Position numbers and translations under genes: made by a program. DNA of 64,000 bases from Limisphaera sp. (lineage in GTDB: Bacteria; Verrucomicrobiota; Verrucomicrobiia; Limisphaerales; Limisphaeraceae): assembly GCA_025057755.1 (NCBI GenBank), contig JANWVC010000014.1, positions 88,691 to 152,690 on the forward strand, written 5' to 3'. Shown piece after piece: positions 18,801 through 33,800 of the stretch (positions are counted from its first letter, which is position 1; each line of letters opens with the position of its first letter). The notes below the pieces were generated by a model, which saw only the letters and a list, made by a program, of their open reading frames with translations, was not told the DNA's origin and searched no databases.

Positions 18801-21800
18801 CCCGCGTTGCCTCGGAGGGTAACAACGCCCAAGGGGTTGTTGGCCGTCAAAAGGAACGTATCCGCACTACTGCCACCGATGTAGGTGTCACCTCCGGCAG
18901 TTGCCACAAATGTCACGGGTCGAGAATACGCGGCTGCGTTGAGGACATTGGCGGACGGTCCGCCCTGCAAGGTCAGACCTTCCAGCGCTGCCAAATGATA
19001 AGTAGCGCCATTCGGCAGAGCCACCGCCGCGTCTTTGGCAAATCCTGCCAGCAACGTCCACAGGAGCGTCTCTGCCCAGGAAGCATCCCGGACTATCATG
19101 TCCGTGTCGTTGGTGATCAGCAGAACATCACGGCCGGCGCCACCGTGGACAAAGGCCGTTTGCAACCAGCCGTTCAGATCAAACCGGTTGTCCTGAGCGT
19201 CACCCATCAAGCGAGCCACCTCAAAGGTGTCGCGCAATGTGTGAACGTTCAGCGTCGCATAACTACCGGCTTGAAGCTGTTGATGCACCAACTGAGCAGC
19301 TGTCAGGACAAGCCCGGGAACAGGCCGGCGCGAAAGTAAGGTGTCTGTGCCATGCCCGCCCTGAATGTCGTCGTCGCCCTGCCCCACCTCAATGAGGTCA
19401 TCACCCAACCCGCCCAACACGATGTCCACGCCATCCCCGCCGGCCAGTTGATCGTGCCCCAATTGGCCGTCCACAAAATCCGCTCCCGTGCCAGCTGTCA
19501 CGACGTCGTGGCCAGGCCCACCGAATCGAACGATGTTCCCCAACCTGGCCGGCAGGTTCATGTTGGCCCAAGTATCGACCACTGCGTAGGCCGGGATGTT
19601 GCCCGAGTCACCCAGGAGGATATCCCAGTCGGCACCGCCTTCCATCCAGTCGTCGTCCGTGACCGTCGGGTTGCCTGCACCGACGATATAAACGGTCGCG
19701 GTATCATAGGGCCGGCCCGTAGCGTCCTGCAGCGTAAGTGTGAAATACCGGAATTCCGTAAAGCCCAAGTTCCGATTGTGTACAGGAATTTGCAGCAGCT
19801 TGTGCGTCTGCCCTGCATCGAAGGTCAGGACCACGGTAGTGGCTGTGAAATTGCGTGTCCCAGGCGGAGTTGAACGGGCCCCGTTGGGACCGGTGCCGTC
19901 CACCGTCTTAACCACCACGGTCGCTGCATAGGTGGCCACACCGCGCGTGACCATGATTTCCACATATCCAGGGGTCACCTCTGATACGCTGTAAACACCC
20001 CGACTGAACTGGAAATTGCCAACATTGGCAAACGCGCCCGCAGGGATGACGCCGGCGTCAATCCCGGTCTTGACCGGACTGCTGCTGGTCAAGGTGATGA
20101 CCCGAGTCCGATTCACAAATTCTGCGTCACTGTCAGCGGAGGAACCGTCACTGGCAGGGCTGCCGTCACCCACGTTGGCGTCCACGAACGTGAAACCATC
20201 CGGCAATTCGAATTGCAGGACATATCGACTCGGATTGGCCGGATTCGGGTCCACGTAGAGATTCGTGAATGAATAAGCGCCCGTCGTCGTAAACACCGCA
20301 TTGACCGGGTTCCCGGTTGCATCGAGCAGCGTGACAAGGACGCCTCCCGTAAACAACGGGTCTGTAGCGTCCTGGATATGGTTCAGGTTCAAATCCCGCC
20401 AAATCTCGCCACTGATCGTGCCGGAGAACAGTTGCGGAGTTACGCCGAAGACCGGACCGCCCCCATAAATCGGATGCAGGGTGGTGCCCGGGGGTAATCC
20501 GTATTCGGTCACAAGGTTGGTGGATGATGTCACCACCCGGACCGTGGCGTCGTAGGCCTGCTTGTTAACGGGCATGTTGGTGTCGGTCGCCGTTTGCCAA
20601 TGACCGCCAACCACATGGTCATCCCCACCACCGGCGTCAATGCGGTCATTACCCGGCCCGCCAAACAGAGTGTCGTCCGTACCGCCGCGGCCCACATCCC
20701 GAGTAGCCGCCGGTAACGTGAAGCTCCAGCTGTTGTCATAGCCCACAGGTGTAAAGGGAGACAAACCCACCACACCGTCGAAAACGGCACTCTGATTCTC
20801 GTTGGCCGTAGTGTTGAACCAACTCCCCGACCACGGCAGCCAGAGATAAGGCGGCACGCCCTTTTGATACGGCGACTTCACTGTCGAGCCGTCCACGCGG
20901 ACGGAGACTGGCCCGAGGGCAACCGGATGGGCATAGACACCGTTGTCATCCGTAAACACCGTGGCCAACTGATGAACGCCGTTCTGCGACCACACGATTT
21001 CAACTTTGACATGAGCAATCCCGGTTTCGCCAATGTCTCGGACACCATTGCCATTCCGGTCATAGAAGACCTGGCCCTGCACTCCCTGCAAATCGTCGTC
21101 ATAAATCGGGCATACGGCCAAATCGCCATAGGGACGGATCGTGGCCTGCACCGGGTTGTACAACCGAACTGCGAATCGTTCCGTGACCTCCGGCAGGGCA
21201 TCGCGGACGATCGTCACAGAGACAGTCGTGGAGGTTGCGCCTCCCGCCAGAAAAGCCGTGCCGGAAGCCGCTACGAAGTCCTGACCCGCCCGCGCAGTGC
21301 TGTTCACAGTGGCCCAATTCACCTGCACCCCACCGGGCGGCGCTGGTCGGCTCAGGCGAATTGTGAAGCTGGCGGTGGTGGTACCTGCACCGGTTCCCTC
21401 CGTAACACCCACCACCGTCACAGGGATCCCCAACCAAGGATCCGTAACGACTTGCGACGGTGCCTCGATCCATACCTCGGGCAGGTTTGCATCGCGAATG
21501 ATCAAAGTAGCCGTGTCCGGCGTCCCCCGGACCGGGCCGCCCGTGGGATTACGTAAGATTAATTGGACGGTTTCTTCGCCTTCGGCAATTCCATCAGCGT
21601 AAATCGGCACGCGCACCACTTGCGTGGTTTGGTTACCCGGGAAATGAACCACCTGTCGGTACACAGCTCCATAGTCCGCTCCGGCGGTTGCAGTACCGTT
21701 GACCGTGTAAAGCACAGCCAGCGGTTGCGAACTGCCCGGCGTCCGATGGATGGTTACCAAGGCATAGGTCGTGCCAGAAGTCGGCTCTTGCACAGTGTAC

Positions 21801-24800
21801 GTCGTGGCCCCGAAATAAACACTCCATGGGCCTGCATCCGTCGACGCCACTCCATCATTGTCCAGGATCCGCACAACAAAATGGTTGCTCTCCGCAGACG
21901 GGTTGGCCGCCAATATCGCGTTCTCCGCACTCAACAGATTGACGAAAAAGTCCTCGTCGGGTTCATCGCGATTGTCTCCAAACACTTTCACGTACAACAA
22001 CCTGGTAGTCTGACCGGGCTCAAACACCAGAACCTGATCGGAGGCCGCCATGGTTTCATTTGGATTCGCCTCGTAGTCCGGTGCATTGGCAAGATCGCCC
22101 GAGTGCACGGCCTCAACGGCCGTGCCAGGGGCCGTGGCATACGTGACCGTGATCCGTTTGCCACTCACTGCAGAAAGCGACACCTGGATTGGGACCAGAA
22201 CGTAACCCGTGTCACCCTCAAACACCTGGGTCACATACAGGCTTGGATTGCCCACCGCGTGAATAGACACGCTGACCGGTGCATCATCGTCCGGAATGAT
22301 GCCATACCCACGGGCATCGCCGATTCGCGCGTAAGTCGGGTTGAACAACTCCACGTAGAAACTCTCATCAGGTTCATCCAAAGCATCCTGACGCAGGCTC
22401 ACTGTCACACGCTTTGCCGTTTCACCCGGACTGAAGGTCAACGTGCCGGGCGCAGGCTGATGATAATCACCGTCTGCATACAACGGATACGGTTTGGCTG
22501 GATTCGGATCGCAGCCACAATCATAGGCCGAATCCACCAGGTACTGGACGGTGACCGGATATTCACTCGGGTTGGATAACGAGATGATGAACTCCGCGGT
22601 GGTGTTTTCCGGCACCAGATAGACGCGTGTGCCATCCGACAACAGCGACGACGGCGGCACATAATCACCTGCATGCAACGTCGGCACCGGATCATCATTC
22701 AAGATCGTCACAAGCGCTACCGCGGCCGTGGCCGGCAATTGGATTCCCGGCGAAGGATTAGAGAAAATGACTCGGAACTGTTGGTCTTCTTCATACATGA
22801 GATCCCCGAGCACCACAAAGGACAGGGTCTTGGAGACTGCCCCCGGTTCGAAAATCAACGTGCCCGAGGCCGCCACGTAATCCCCACTGGCAGCTCTGGC
22901 GTTGCGATATGGATTGGGGTCGTTCCCATCCGCCGTGGCATAATCGACCCGGACCGGCACCCGCTGCGGCCCGGAAAGCGTGACCACTACACTGACCAGG
23001 GTCTGGCCGCTTTGGCCCTCCCGAACCGACACATCCCGGACCGACAACTGCGGATCGCCCTCGTAGCCGGCGCTGATGTTTCGTTCCGTCTCGTCAAAGG
23101 TGAGCTGGAAGTCGGGCGTGCGCCCCGCCAAAGCCCCGCTCGGATACACGTCACTATCGTTCCCCGCTGCCTCGGCGTCTGTTGCACCCCCACCAAATTG
23201 CGCAATCCATGTCAACCCCGGTACGGAACTGAATGTCAGGTAGTACCGGTCCGGATCCAAACCGGTGAATTTAAATGATCCATCCACCTCTGTTTTCACA
23301 GACCCGATGAACAGACCGTCGTTGCGATACAGCGTCACGGTCACGCCTCCGAAACCTGTTTCACCCGGGTCCCGCACTCCGTTTTTGTTGAGGTCAAAGA
23401 AGATGGCAGATTGAATGGCAATGCCCGTGTCCCGATCTCCAGTACGGCCCATTGAATCATCCCCGAATATCCCGTCGTCACCAGGACCGCCATCGATGAA
23501 ATCGTTGTGATCTTCCTCAATGACCGAGGTGTCCCCCTGATTCATGAAATTGCCCCCGTAGAGGAGATCGTTGCCCGGCCCGCCGAAAAGCATGTCCACA
23601 TGGCCGCCTCCGATCAGGATATCGTTGCCGCGGGCCATGCTTCCGGCACCAGGCAGGTTGCGCACGGTCAATCCGGCCACTGGGATCGCCGCCACCGCCG
23701 TTCGGATCGCGGTCAAATTGGCGGCAGTGACCGGCAGATTGTTGATCGTCACGGGGACAGCCGGATCATCGTCTCCGATCAACAGGTCTACCCCTCCGTG
23801 GCCATTGGCCCAATCACTGCCCGGCCCGCCCATCAAGATGTCGTTGCCGGCACTGCCGTAGAGCCGGTCGTCTCCGTTGCCACCCTCCAGTATGTCATCC
23901 CCGAGCCCACCCCAAAGTTCATCGTTTCCATCGTCGCCCCGGATCCAATCGTGACCATCCTCACCATGCAGTCGGTCGTTTCCGCGCCCGCCCCGAATCC
24001 AATCATCCCCCCCACCGCCCCGAATGAGATCATTTCCGTCCATGGCGGAGCCGGAGCCGTCGTCACCGTAAAGTTCGTCGGCCTCTGAACTACCCGTGAT
24101 GATGTCATCACCGGCACCCCCGTAAATCCTGAGCGCCGCGGCGCCGCCTTGCAGAGTGTCGTTGCCATTGCCACCGTACAGAATCACGCCAACCACACCG
24201 GCCCGGTTGCTGGCTACGATCAGGTCATCGCCGTCATCGCCCCAAGCTCGCGAGTTGGAACCGTCGCCCAAGTAGATGGTGTCCCGGCCAGCTCCACCGT
24301 GCACTTCCACGGTCGAAAGCACCCCGCGGAAATCCAGGTAATCGTTGCCCTGGCCCGCATCGGGCACCAGAATCCGACCGACGTTCTGGAATGTCTGGCG
24401 CCAGTTGCCCCACTGCACCTCGACGGTTTCCGAACCGGCACTGCCACTGACATGTCGCACGATAAAGGTCTCGCTGCCATCGGTGGTGTCGATTTCCAAA
24501 CGCCGGTTGGCACGGGCACCAATGTTCAACACTAGGTCGGTGCCGGAGAACTCCGCTAGGACCGGTTCCGGACAAGTGATTTCGAAGCTGAACAGTGTGA
24601 TTTCGGCGAAGCGCCATGTCTTATCGATACTGAAGAAGAACAAGTCGACCTTGAGGAATGCCTCCAGGAAAAGATAGATCCGGCCTTCAATGTCAAAGAT
24701 GCAACGCGGATCCTGCTGCGCATTGGCAATGATCTCGCTCACACGCACGCGGCCGTCATCGTTGATGTCATTGAGATCGAAAATCACCTCAAATCCCAGG

Positions 24801-27800
24801 CCGCCCTGCACCCCCGCCTTCACAATCACCAGGTTCACTTCCGCGCCGGCAAACAGCTCGCCATAAAGCCGCAGCTCCGGTTGTTCCCGCCCGCTGGCGT
24901 CGAAATCCAACACATAAAACCCATCCAAGATATCCAGCACGTTTTTGTCCGCCGCACTGATGAACTTCTGAATGCCGAAGGTGTCGTACCCGAAGCCGAT
25001 GTTGATATCCGCACCAATCGTGCCGCCAAACTTGGCAAAAAGCGGGCCGTAGATGGGGATTGACTGGGTGTAAGTGAACTTGAACTTAAAGGTGGGCATC
25101 CGCCACTCCACAAGGCGCACGGGCTGGCCCACGAACAGATTGAACAGCTCAGTCGGGTTATTGAAGATCGGGATGGAGAAGTTGTCCAAGCTCCCCACGT
25201 CGCGCGTAAAGCCGGCCACCTTGGAGGTATAACTGCTGCTGGCGCCCGAACTTGTAGCCGCCTCCGCCGCCGCTGCAATGTCCGACAAGGTTCGAGAGGC
25301 CACTGTCTGGAGGGCCTGAACCTGAGTGCGCCGGCCATCTGCTCCCTCCAAAAGCCGGAAGGACCCAAACGGTATCAGGATCGAGCCCTCACCGATGCCG
25401 TCCAAATCATTGATCAGTTTGACCACGTGGATGACGTTTTCGATGAAATCACGCGTGGACGGTTCCAGCAGACCGAATGCCTCGGCCATATCCAGGATGG
25501 TAATCTTGCGGCCGGCCAGGTCCGAAAGGATCGGCAACCGCATCGTCACAATGTCAAGGATTGGCTGAATGGGTTCGGTCACTTTGCGGATTTCCCTTAG
25601 AACCGGACCGAGGAAATCGCTGACAAACGTGCCGAGATCGAGCCGAAGATTTGTAAAGTCTATCTGCGGCAGGGTGGCGCCCTGATTTGTGTCCGCTCGC
25701 CAGGTCAGCGTGAAGTCCGCCAGCACGCGGGGGAAAGCAGTGTTGCCGCCAAAACTGGCGATCAGATCAAGGTTCACTCGCGCCTCCGCGCCCAGCACGG
25801 CGCTCAGGATGTCGCCAAAACGCGTACCGCTGGAGAACAATTCGGCCGCAGTCAGCTTGCCATCCTGATTCGGATCCTTGAGATCGACGCGGAAATAGCC
25901 CTCAAAGAAGCTCGGCTGCTGCGCATCGTCTAGGACGTCCAATTGGAGGAAGAACAGTCGTCCCGTAGCGTGCAGGCCGGGGATCTCCGCCCGGAAGAAG
26001 ATCTGCAGCTCGGGCGCCGTCGCCGGGGCGGATGTGTTGAAGTAGAAACCGTTGGTCAAGTCTACGCCAAAGCCAAACTTCCAGTCGAAGCCCAGTGACA
26101 GCACCACGTTGCCGTCCACTTCCAAGCCGAATCCGGGTACCCCGATCTGAAATGCGATGGGATGCTGCGTCGTATCGAGCAAGGCTAGCGTGCGGGCCAA
26201 CCGGATGTTCACCACCAAGCCAGTCTCACAATCCAAAACGACGTTCAATTGGCTGAAGCCAGCAGCTGGATCCAGCGGTGCGCCCGTTTGATAATCGACC
26301 AACAGATTCAGACCGCCCGGCCCCAATGAATTCCACAAAGCCTTTTTGATGGCATTTTCCACCGCGGTCAGACCGTGGCCACCGGCAGCCTCGACCTCCT
26401 CACGCAACTCGCGCAGCAGACCGTTCCGGAAGCTGCCGATGAAATTGGCGGTTCCCTGCAATCCGTTGCCAATCAAGGGCAGTTGGGTGTTGTAAACCAC
26501 CTGATTCAGGCCGTCTTCAACCGAGCCCAGGAACTTGTCCAAGCCGGCCAAGATTTCATCGATGCTGTTGGCGACGACGTCGCACAATTCCAAGCCGTCA
26601 AACAACCGACTGAAATCCGGCGCGATCAACAAAACGTTCTCCAAACGGCCTGAGCCATTGTTAGAGGATGCAGCAGGATTCCCATCATCGTCTCCGGTGA
26701 GGCTGGTGGGACTGAACGCGCCCCCTGCACCCGCCGCATTTTGAATGGCCGTCACAGCTGTGCTGGCTGTGGTTGTGCCCAGATCAATTTGGACAGTCAG
26801 CGTCCGGGTCGCGGCCTGGTAAGATGCCAACGCCGTGTTCCCGGTCAGGTTGTCCACGAACACGATGCGGTAATTGGTAATCGACCCGTTGCTGCGAACC
26901 TCCAAGTCGTTATGCAAGCCGGCAAACCGCACCACCTTTGAGGCCCCGACCGCCCGCGTGGAGACCGCTTCACTGAGGAAGAGGCGCACCAAATCCGGAA
27001 TTTCGACAATCAGGTAGTGATCCGGATACCCGTCGCCGTTTTGATCCTCACTTCCCCCCAACGGTGTGCTCTCCAAGGGAGCGTAAATGGGCAGGCGGGC
27101 ACTAACCCCACCCTCGAGGTCAATCCGGATAACATCATTGTTGAACCAGTCCTCATCGAAGTAGAGTCGTCCATCTGCATTGGGATCCTGCAAACTCACC
27201 TGGAACCAGGCACCACGATCCTGTTGCGCAGGGCCAGTTTCGGGATCCCCATCCCGGTCCAAGGTCACGGTACCGTCCCGGACAAAGATGCCAACCACAG
27301 CCCCCAAAGAGGTCTCAAGGCTGATTTGCGAGCCGGCTACACGCGCCAACAAGGTCACCGCAGTGGTGTCCGCCAGAAACGGACGCAGCCGCAAGGGATC
27401 AGTCACATCCACACCGAAATCCAATTGCAACGTGGCGCTGGCACTTACGGCCAATTGGCCGCTGCCACGAATTTGCACAAGCGTGGTCGCAAACTGCAGG
27501 AAGGATCGGAGCGATGGATTGTCGCCGGCCACCCGACTCAGAAGCTCTTGAAGGTCCAATTGTAACGGAAGAGAGTTTGCATATGCAGTGGTGAGCCGAA
27601 TGGAAAACTTCAAGGCGGCCGTGCTGATGGTACCCGCACCGGTGTTGCCCAAAGCCGCGTTATCCGGAGGCGCCAACGAAGCATTCCAGGGCGAACCAAG
27701 CGCATTCACGGCAGAGACAATGGCTGAGGCTGTCGTACGCCCCGGCTGAATCCGGATCACCAACAGCTTCTGGCTCGCGTTCCATGTCACGCGGGCTGAG

Positions 27801-30800
27801 CCGTCATTAATCGATGCATCCCCCACGATGCGCACCACCGTGCCATTCAGGGCCGTGCCTGGGACATTGGCCGTCAGACGGAAGGCATTGTTAGGCCCGT
27901 TGTAGTTGACCAGCAGGGTGCTGGGACTGCTGGCAGTGCCACCAGCGGTTACCAAGCTGCCCGCAGGCATCCCGTTCTCGTCCAGCGTGATGGTCAGTAT
28001 GCTGGGATCCAGGTTGAACAAAACGTCGATTTGCCGCTTCAGTTCGCTCAAGGTGCTTTGAAGCGTGCTCTGCACCCCGCCGGTAGCAAGATTCTCCAGC
28101 CACTGCGCCACCTGCCCCGCATAGTCGAGCAGGTCATTCACGCTCACATTCACAAAGGGCAGGGGTTCGTCCAAGAAGGAAAACGCGCTGAGTCGCGACA
28201 ACTGAGCCGAAACCGCCTGCAACGCCCGTACCAGGTTGGTGAAGTTAAGCTGAGTCAGGTTCTCTAAGTTACCCAATTGAGGGTAGGTCACGAACACGCC
28301 CCGCGGATTGTTCACCGGATCATAGGGATCCGGATTGTAGTCCAAGTGCGCTATATGCGGGATCCACACAGAAACCTGTGGATTCACGAGCGGCAGCGAA
28401 AAGCCCAGTCCGCTGACCGAAATGTTGTTTAACCGGGCAAGGAAGCTGCCCGTAAACTGAACGGCCGGTACCAAGTTGGCGATCTGAGTCGAACCCGTAT
28501 TCTGGAACAACTCACTGATGTAAAGCCGGGTTTCGCCCGTACTGTGATTGCGAAGGGATACTTGGAACGTGATGGGCGCCGGGGTCACCCCGTCATAGGC
28601 CAGCGTACCGAACACGCCGCCGCTGGTGCTGATCTCCACAAAGCCCAAACGCAGCGTCCCCTGGATGCCCGGCGCAGTCGTGGTGACACTCACGCTTGCG
28701 CTCAACTGTGCGTTCTCAAGGAACAACCCGCGCAACGGACTGGTCACCCGGCTCATGGCTACCTGATCCGTAACCGTCGCCGGATTGTTGTCCAGATCCA
28801 ATACTTGCTCGCCGAACCCTAACTCGGTCACGAACGGATCGTTCCGCGGTGCAATCACAATGATCCGATTGATAATACCCAATTGATTGGGTTTGGCCGA
28901 AATCACTACTGTGCCGCCCGCAGCCTTTGCTTCCAGAACGCTTCCCAGCGTGCCTGAACCGTAAGGAACAGTAGCCAGGACCGCATTCAGATCGTTTGCC
29001 AGGTCGGCCACACTGGTGTTGCTCGTGGTGAGTGCCGCAGGCAGGGTGATGGCAAACAATTGATTAAATGTCCCAAAGGGATTCGGCTGTTGCTCATTTA
29101 GATAAATGCCGAAGTGGGCGTCCGCACTTAAGCGCCCGTGGACGGGAACCGGTACACCCTGACCCAGCAACACACGCGGAACCTCGGCAGCTCCCAGGTC
29201 AAATCCCAAGGTGAACTGGAAACCCACCGACACATTGAACTGTAGCGCCCCGCTCAACGACGCCCCGGCAATCGGCCCCAAGGCGGTGTCCATGCGGAAG
29301 GGGACTGTCGAAGTGCCAAAAAGGTGTGACGTGTTGTAAGTGAGAGATTTGTTCACCGTGTAGGTGTACAATCGGCGTAAAGGATCGTAAAGCACACCGC
29401 CATCGCCATCGAGCTGACCGTCATTGAGGAAATCCGCCAGCGCGGGGAAGAAGTCCTCAGTGCTGAAACGCTCCATCAACACCGCCGATTGATCCACTGT
29501 TTGGTCGTCACCATCGCCCGGGCCAAAACCCAACGCCGCTGCCTCCGCATTGGCGTCCACCAGGGCCAACGTGGTGTTTTTGGCCACCTCCGATTCAGTC
29601 AGGGCCAGGACCACCTGCCGGTTCTTGTTGATCCGCGCCACCACCCGTCCGTCCAATGGGGTGGAAGCAAGGGCGTTATTCAGCAACTGCACCAACTCGG
29701 AGCCGGTCCGACTGTTGGGATCTCCCATGCTGTCCGTGAATGTCAGAGTAAATGGCTCTTCATTTCCCAATCGGATCTTCAGCGAGACGCCGGGCAACGG
29801 CCCCGTATGCAGGGTGGTGTCTTGCAGCGAACGAGACTGAAGCTCCACGCTGACCATATATTTGTAAACCGTATCCGTGAATAATTGTGGCCAGTTCAAT
29901 ACGTCCCGCAGTTTGATACCTTCAGTGAAGGGGATGGTCAGATCAAACAGCGACGAACGTTGGAAACTATCCAGCCATTGCCACAATTGTCGCAGCATGG
30001 TCACCCACTGAATCGGCGACGCCTGAGCGAAATCAAAGTTCGTCAAGGCCGACAAGGGCGCACCCAACGTGATATTGCCCGCGCCATCCACGGCGACCAG
30101 CAGCTGGTTGTCACTGGCCCTCAGGAACTGCACCGTCCCTCCGCTGACGCGCACGATCATGTCAAAGGGCAAAGCAAACGAACCAACTTGCAGATGACCA
30201 TTGACCCGCACCTCCAAGAAGTTGCCAGCAGGCAGATTCAATACCCGACTCGACGCCGGCAGTGTCACCGTCACGTTTACACCTGCATTCGTGGTGTTGA
30301 GCTTCAAAACAATCGTGCCCGACAATCCCACCAAACCGGACTCAAACTGCAGATCGGCTTCACCGGCAATCCCAGATCCATTAATCACAAACGCGCCCAT
30401 GCCGCGGTCAAAAGAAACCACGGTCAGAGCGCCGGCCTTGAGGGCAAAATGAAGATTGGCCGCGCCCACCTTGAAAAGCGGCGTGCCACTGATCACCGTC
30501 CGCTCAAACGAGAAATTACCTCCCAACACCACGGCACCCGCTAACCCGCCCAATTGCGCCGTGCCGGTCACGGCCAGGTAGTTGTGATAGTAGGCCCCTT
30601 CGAATCGGAGGGTGACATTGTCGGCGGGATTCTCGTTGATCGGCACGACCACCGGGACCGTCACACCCACGTCTGCACCCGTGTTGTTTAGCCGCAACTG
30701 GAGACCCTGTGCCACCAAGTTCAATGCACCTGCTCCAAGCAAGCTGGCGCTGCTCAATCGGAACTCGGCCGCCACGCCTGCCGGATAGATCACCATTGCG

Positions 30801-33800
30801 CCGGTCCCTCCGGAAACCTGCAAAGTCACCGGACCTGCAGTGATTGAGCCACTCACCTGGGAAGCCGCCACAGTCACCTGAGGAGACGTGCCATCGGAAA
30901 CCAGACTAAGGACAAACCGGCCCTGCAAGCTCTGCGTAAAGGATCCGACCGGCACCTGAATTGTCACGGGCACAGGGCCGGAATCCAATCGGTGAAACGG
31001 TCCGGCAGGCAGGTTCAGCGTGGTGGGATTCCCGACAGTCTGTTGAAAAGCCACGCCCGTGGTGTTGAAGCTCCACAAAAACGTGTGAGAGAAACTGTGA
31101 CCAAAAGCATTCACCGCCACGGTAATCTGGCCGGTCCCAGCAGCTCCGGCTTCGGTGATCATGAAGGTGCCAGAGCCGTTGGACGCGGTCAGCAGGCTGC
31201 TGCCAATGGTGAACCCCACCTGATCGGCCGTGACCAAAATCAGCCGCTGCGAGCTGTGAGCCGTTTTCTGTTCGAACGTGAAGTTGCCGTTTAGCTGAGC
31301 CCCGAACAGCCCCAGTGTCACGCCCTGTCCGCGCACCTGCAAATAAGGACCGGCAGGCAGATTCACGGTGACAGGTCCTCCCTGGATCGTCACCGTCTCA
31401 TTCACCGCCGCGTTCGTGGTGTTGAGGCGCAAGGAAAACGAGCCACTGAGTGTCAACCCCGTTGCATTGAGAGTCGCCGAAACCGAGGCCGTTCCCGCGA
31501 TACCTTGGGCCGTAATCAAAAACGCTCCATTGCCACCGCTGACCGCCAAGAGATTCGGCGCCGTGCCACTCCATTGAAGCGCAAGGTTAGAGGCCGCCAC
31601 CGTCACCACCCATTCGCCACCGGTGGTCGTTTGCCGACGTTCAAAGGCGAAATCCCCGGTCAAGGCCGTCCCCTGCACCGTAAGAGCCACACCCGAACCA
31701 ATCACCCGCAGCGTTGGACCCGCTTCAACATCCACCGTCACCGAACTACCGCCCACGACAAAAGTCTGATTGTAAGGGGTTGGGGTGGTGTTCACACGCA
31801 CGGCAAAATCGCCCGCCAACGACAAGCCGGAAACACCCAGAGCCGCTTGAGCCGCCATGCTGCCCACCAACCCATTGCTGCGGAAGACCAGTGCCCCTAC
31901 CCCCGAATGGACGCTCAAGATGGAATTCGTGCCATCCGTGAAGCCGAATGCCAACTCCGACACTGCCGCGACCACCTCTTCATATCCATTCGCAGGATTG
32001 CTATCCACGTCCCGCGGTTCGAAAACAAACTGGGCTGTCAAAGTGGCTTGCGGGTTGGCCAGCGACACCGTCCCTGTGCCCGCTACGCGAAAATAAGGAC
32101 CGGCCGGCAAATTCACTATGGCACCCCCAACCCTTGGCACCGCCCCCTGCGAGGTGTTCACTGCCAAGGTCAGTTGCGTCACATTCAGACCCAATCCGGG
32201 GATGACCGGTCCGAGATGAAAATCCAGCGTCAACGTCCCCGCCAGACCTTGATCCAACAGGACGAACGTCCCCGCACCATCTCGCGCGCTCAAGACACGC
32301 TGACCAGACGCCCCGAGCTGGAAGCTCACGTCCGTAGCCCTCAACACCGTCTCCGTGCCGGTATTCTCAAGCGAGAATGACCCGGTCAAGGTTTGGCCCA
32401 AGACCGTGAGGGTACTGTCCACGTCCACGCTTAACTTCGGCGCTTGCGTAAAAATGTCGGTCGTCTCGATACGAACCCGATAAATGCCGGTCAGGCTAAA
32501 GCCCAAGAATGAGAAGCCCCCGCTTAAGGGAAACTGCGCATCCAGTGTCCCGCCTTTCACGAAATTGAAGGCATTCCCCACGGAAATGGCTCCACTGGCC
32601 AATTGCGCCAAGGTGGAAGCGGAGATCCTGCCAGCGCTCAGAAGGCTCGCATCCGGCTCAGCCCATACAAATGCCTGCACCATCACTGCTCCACCCGAGC
32701 CAGTCAAGGTGACCGCCCCGGTCGGCAGGGCAAAGTTGAATCCGTACCCGCTCAACCCGGATGCATCCACACCGGCCTGCGCGCCCAAACGGTCAATCTT
32801 AAGGATCAATCCCCCGGAATCACGTCCGATGGAGAAGTCCAGGACCGCCGAACTTCGCACGGTGACTGTAGGAGCCGGGCCGCTGAAAACCGCCCCAAAC
32901 ACGCCGCCCGCCACATTCTGCAACGTTTGATTCAGCGCAGCCGGTTCCAGCGCCAAGTCAAGTTCCCACCACATCGGGTCGGTGCTGGAGGCGCCGAACT
33001 GCGCCAAAACGCCCCGCACGCGGAAGGTCAGGCCAGCAAAAGAGGTGTTATTCCAGCTCTCAATCGTGCGGGTCACAGTGGCCGCACTGGGGAGGGAGGC
33101 CAGCACCGATTGCAACCTTTGCTTCAGCCCATTCACAATGACGGTCCCCAAATCCGCCAAGTGCCCCAAACTCGAACCCACTAACGGCAAGCTCTGTGCA
33201 AAACTGCCAAAAGAGTCGAGCCAATGCCCCACCGCACCCAGTTGGTCCAAGGCGTTCAAAATGGTGGTATTGGCCTCCGGAGCCACCGTCGGGGTATTTA
33301 CAATCTGAAGCTGCAGAGCTGTAGCGGTGTAAACAGGCTTCAGTGCCCAATGAGGCTGACCCGGGATGGAGGCTGTACCCAACCAACGCGCAAACTCACC
33401 CGTGCGCGCCCCAGACGGCCATGTGATCACAGTAAAAACATCCCCCAAGGCAGGGACATACCCACCCTGTGGATTGAAGAGAATCTTGAGCGTACCATTG
33501 AGGCTGGCCGACCCGGTAACTTCAATCCAGTCGTAACTAACACCCTGCGTCAACCCCTCAATCTCGATCTCTGTGACTGCATCCGGGCCGGGTTGGAAGG
33601 TTCCGACCACCAAGTGTCCGGGCGAGTTGCCAGGACGAATTGTTCCATTCCCGGCAAGACCACCGATGACACCCTCCCCGCCAAATACTTGGCCATCTTG
33701 CAGCGAAATGGTAACTCCGGCAAGATCTAAAACCGTTTCAGTTCTCAAAACCGTCGTTTCGGACTTTTGCCCCGGCGGGCCGTTGGCACTACGCAAGGTT

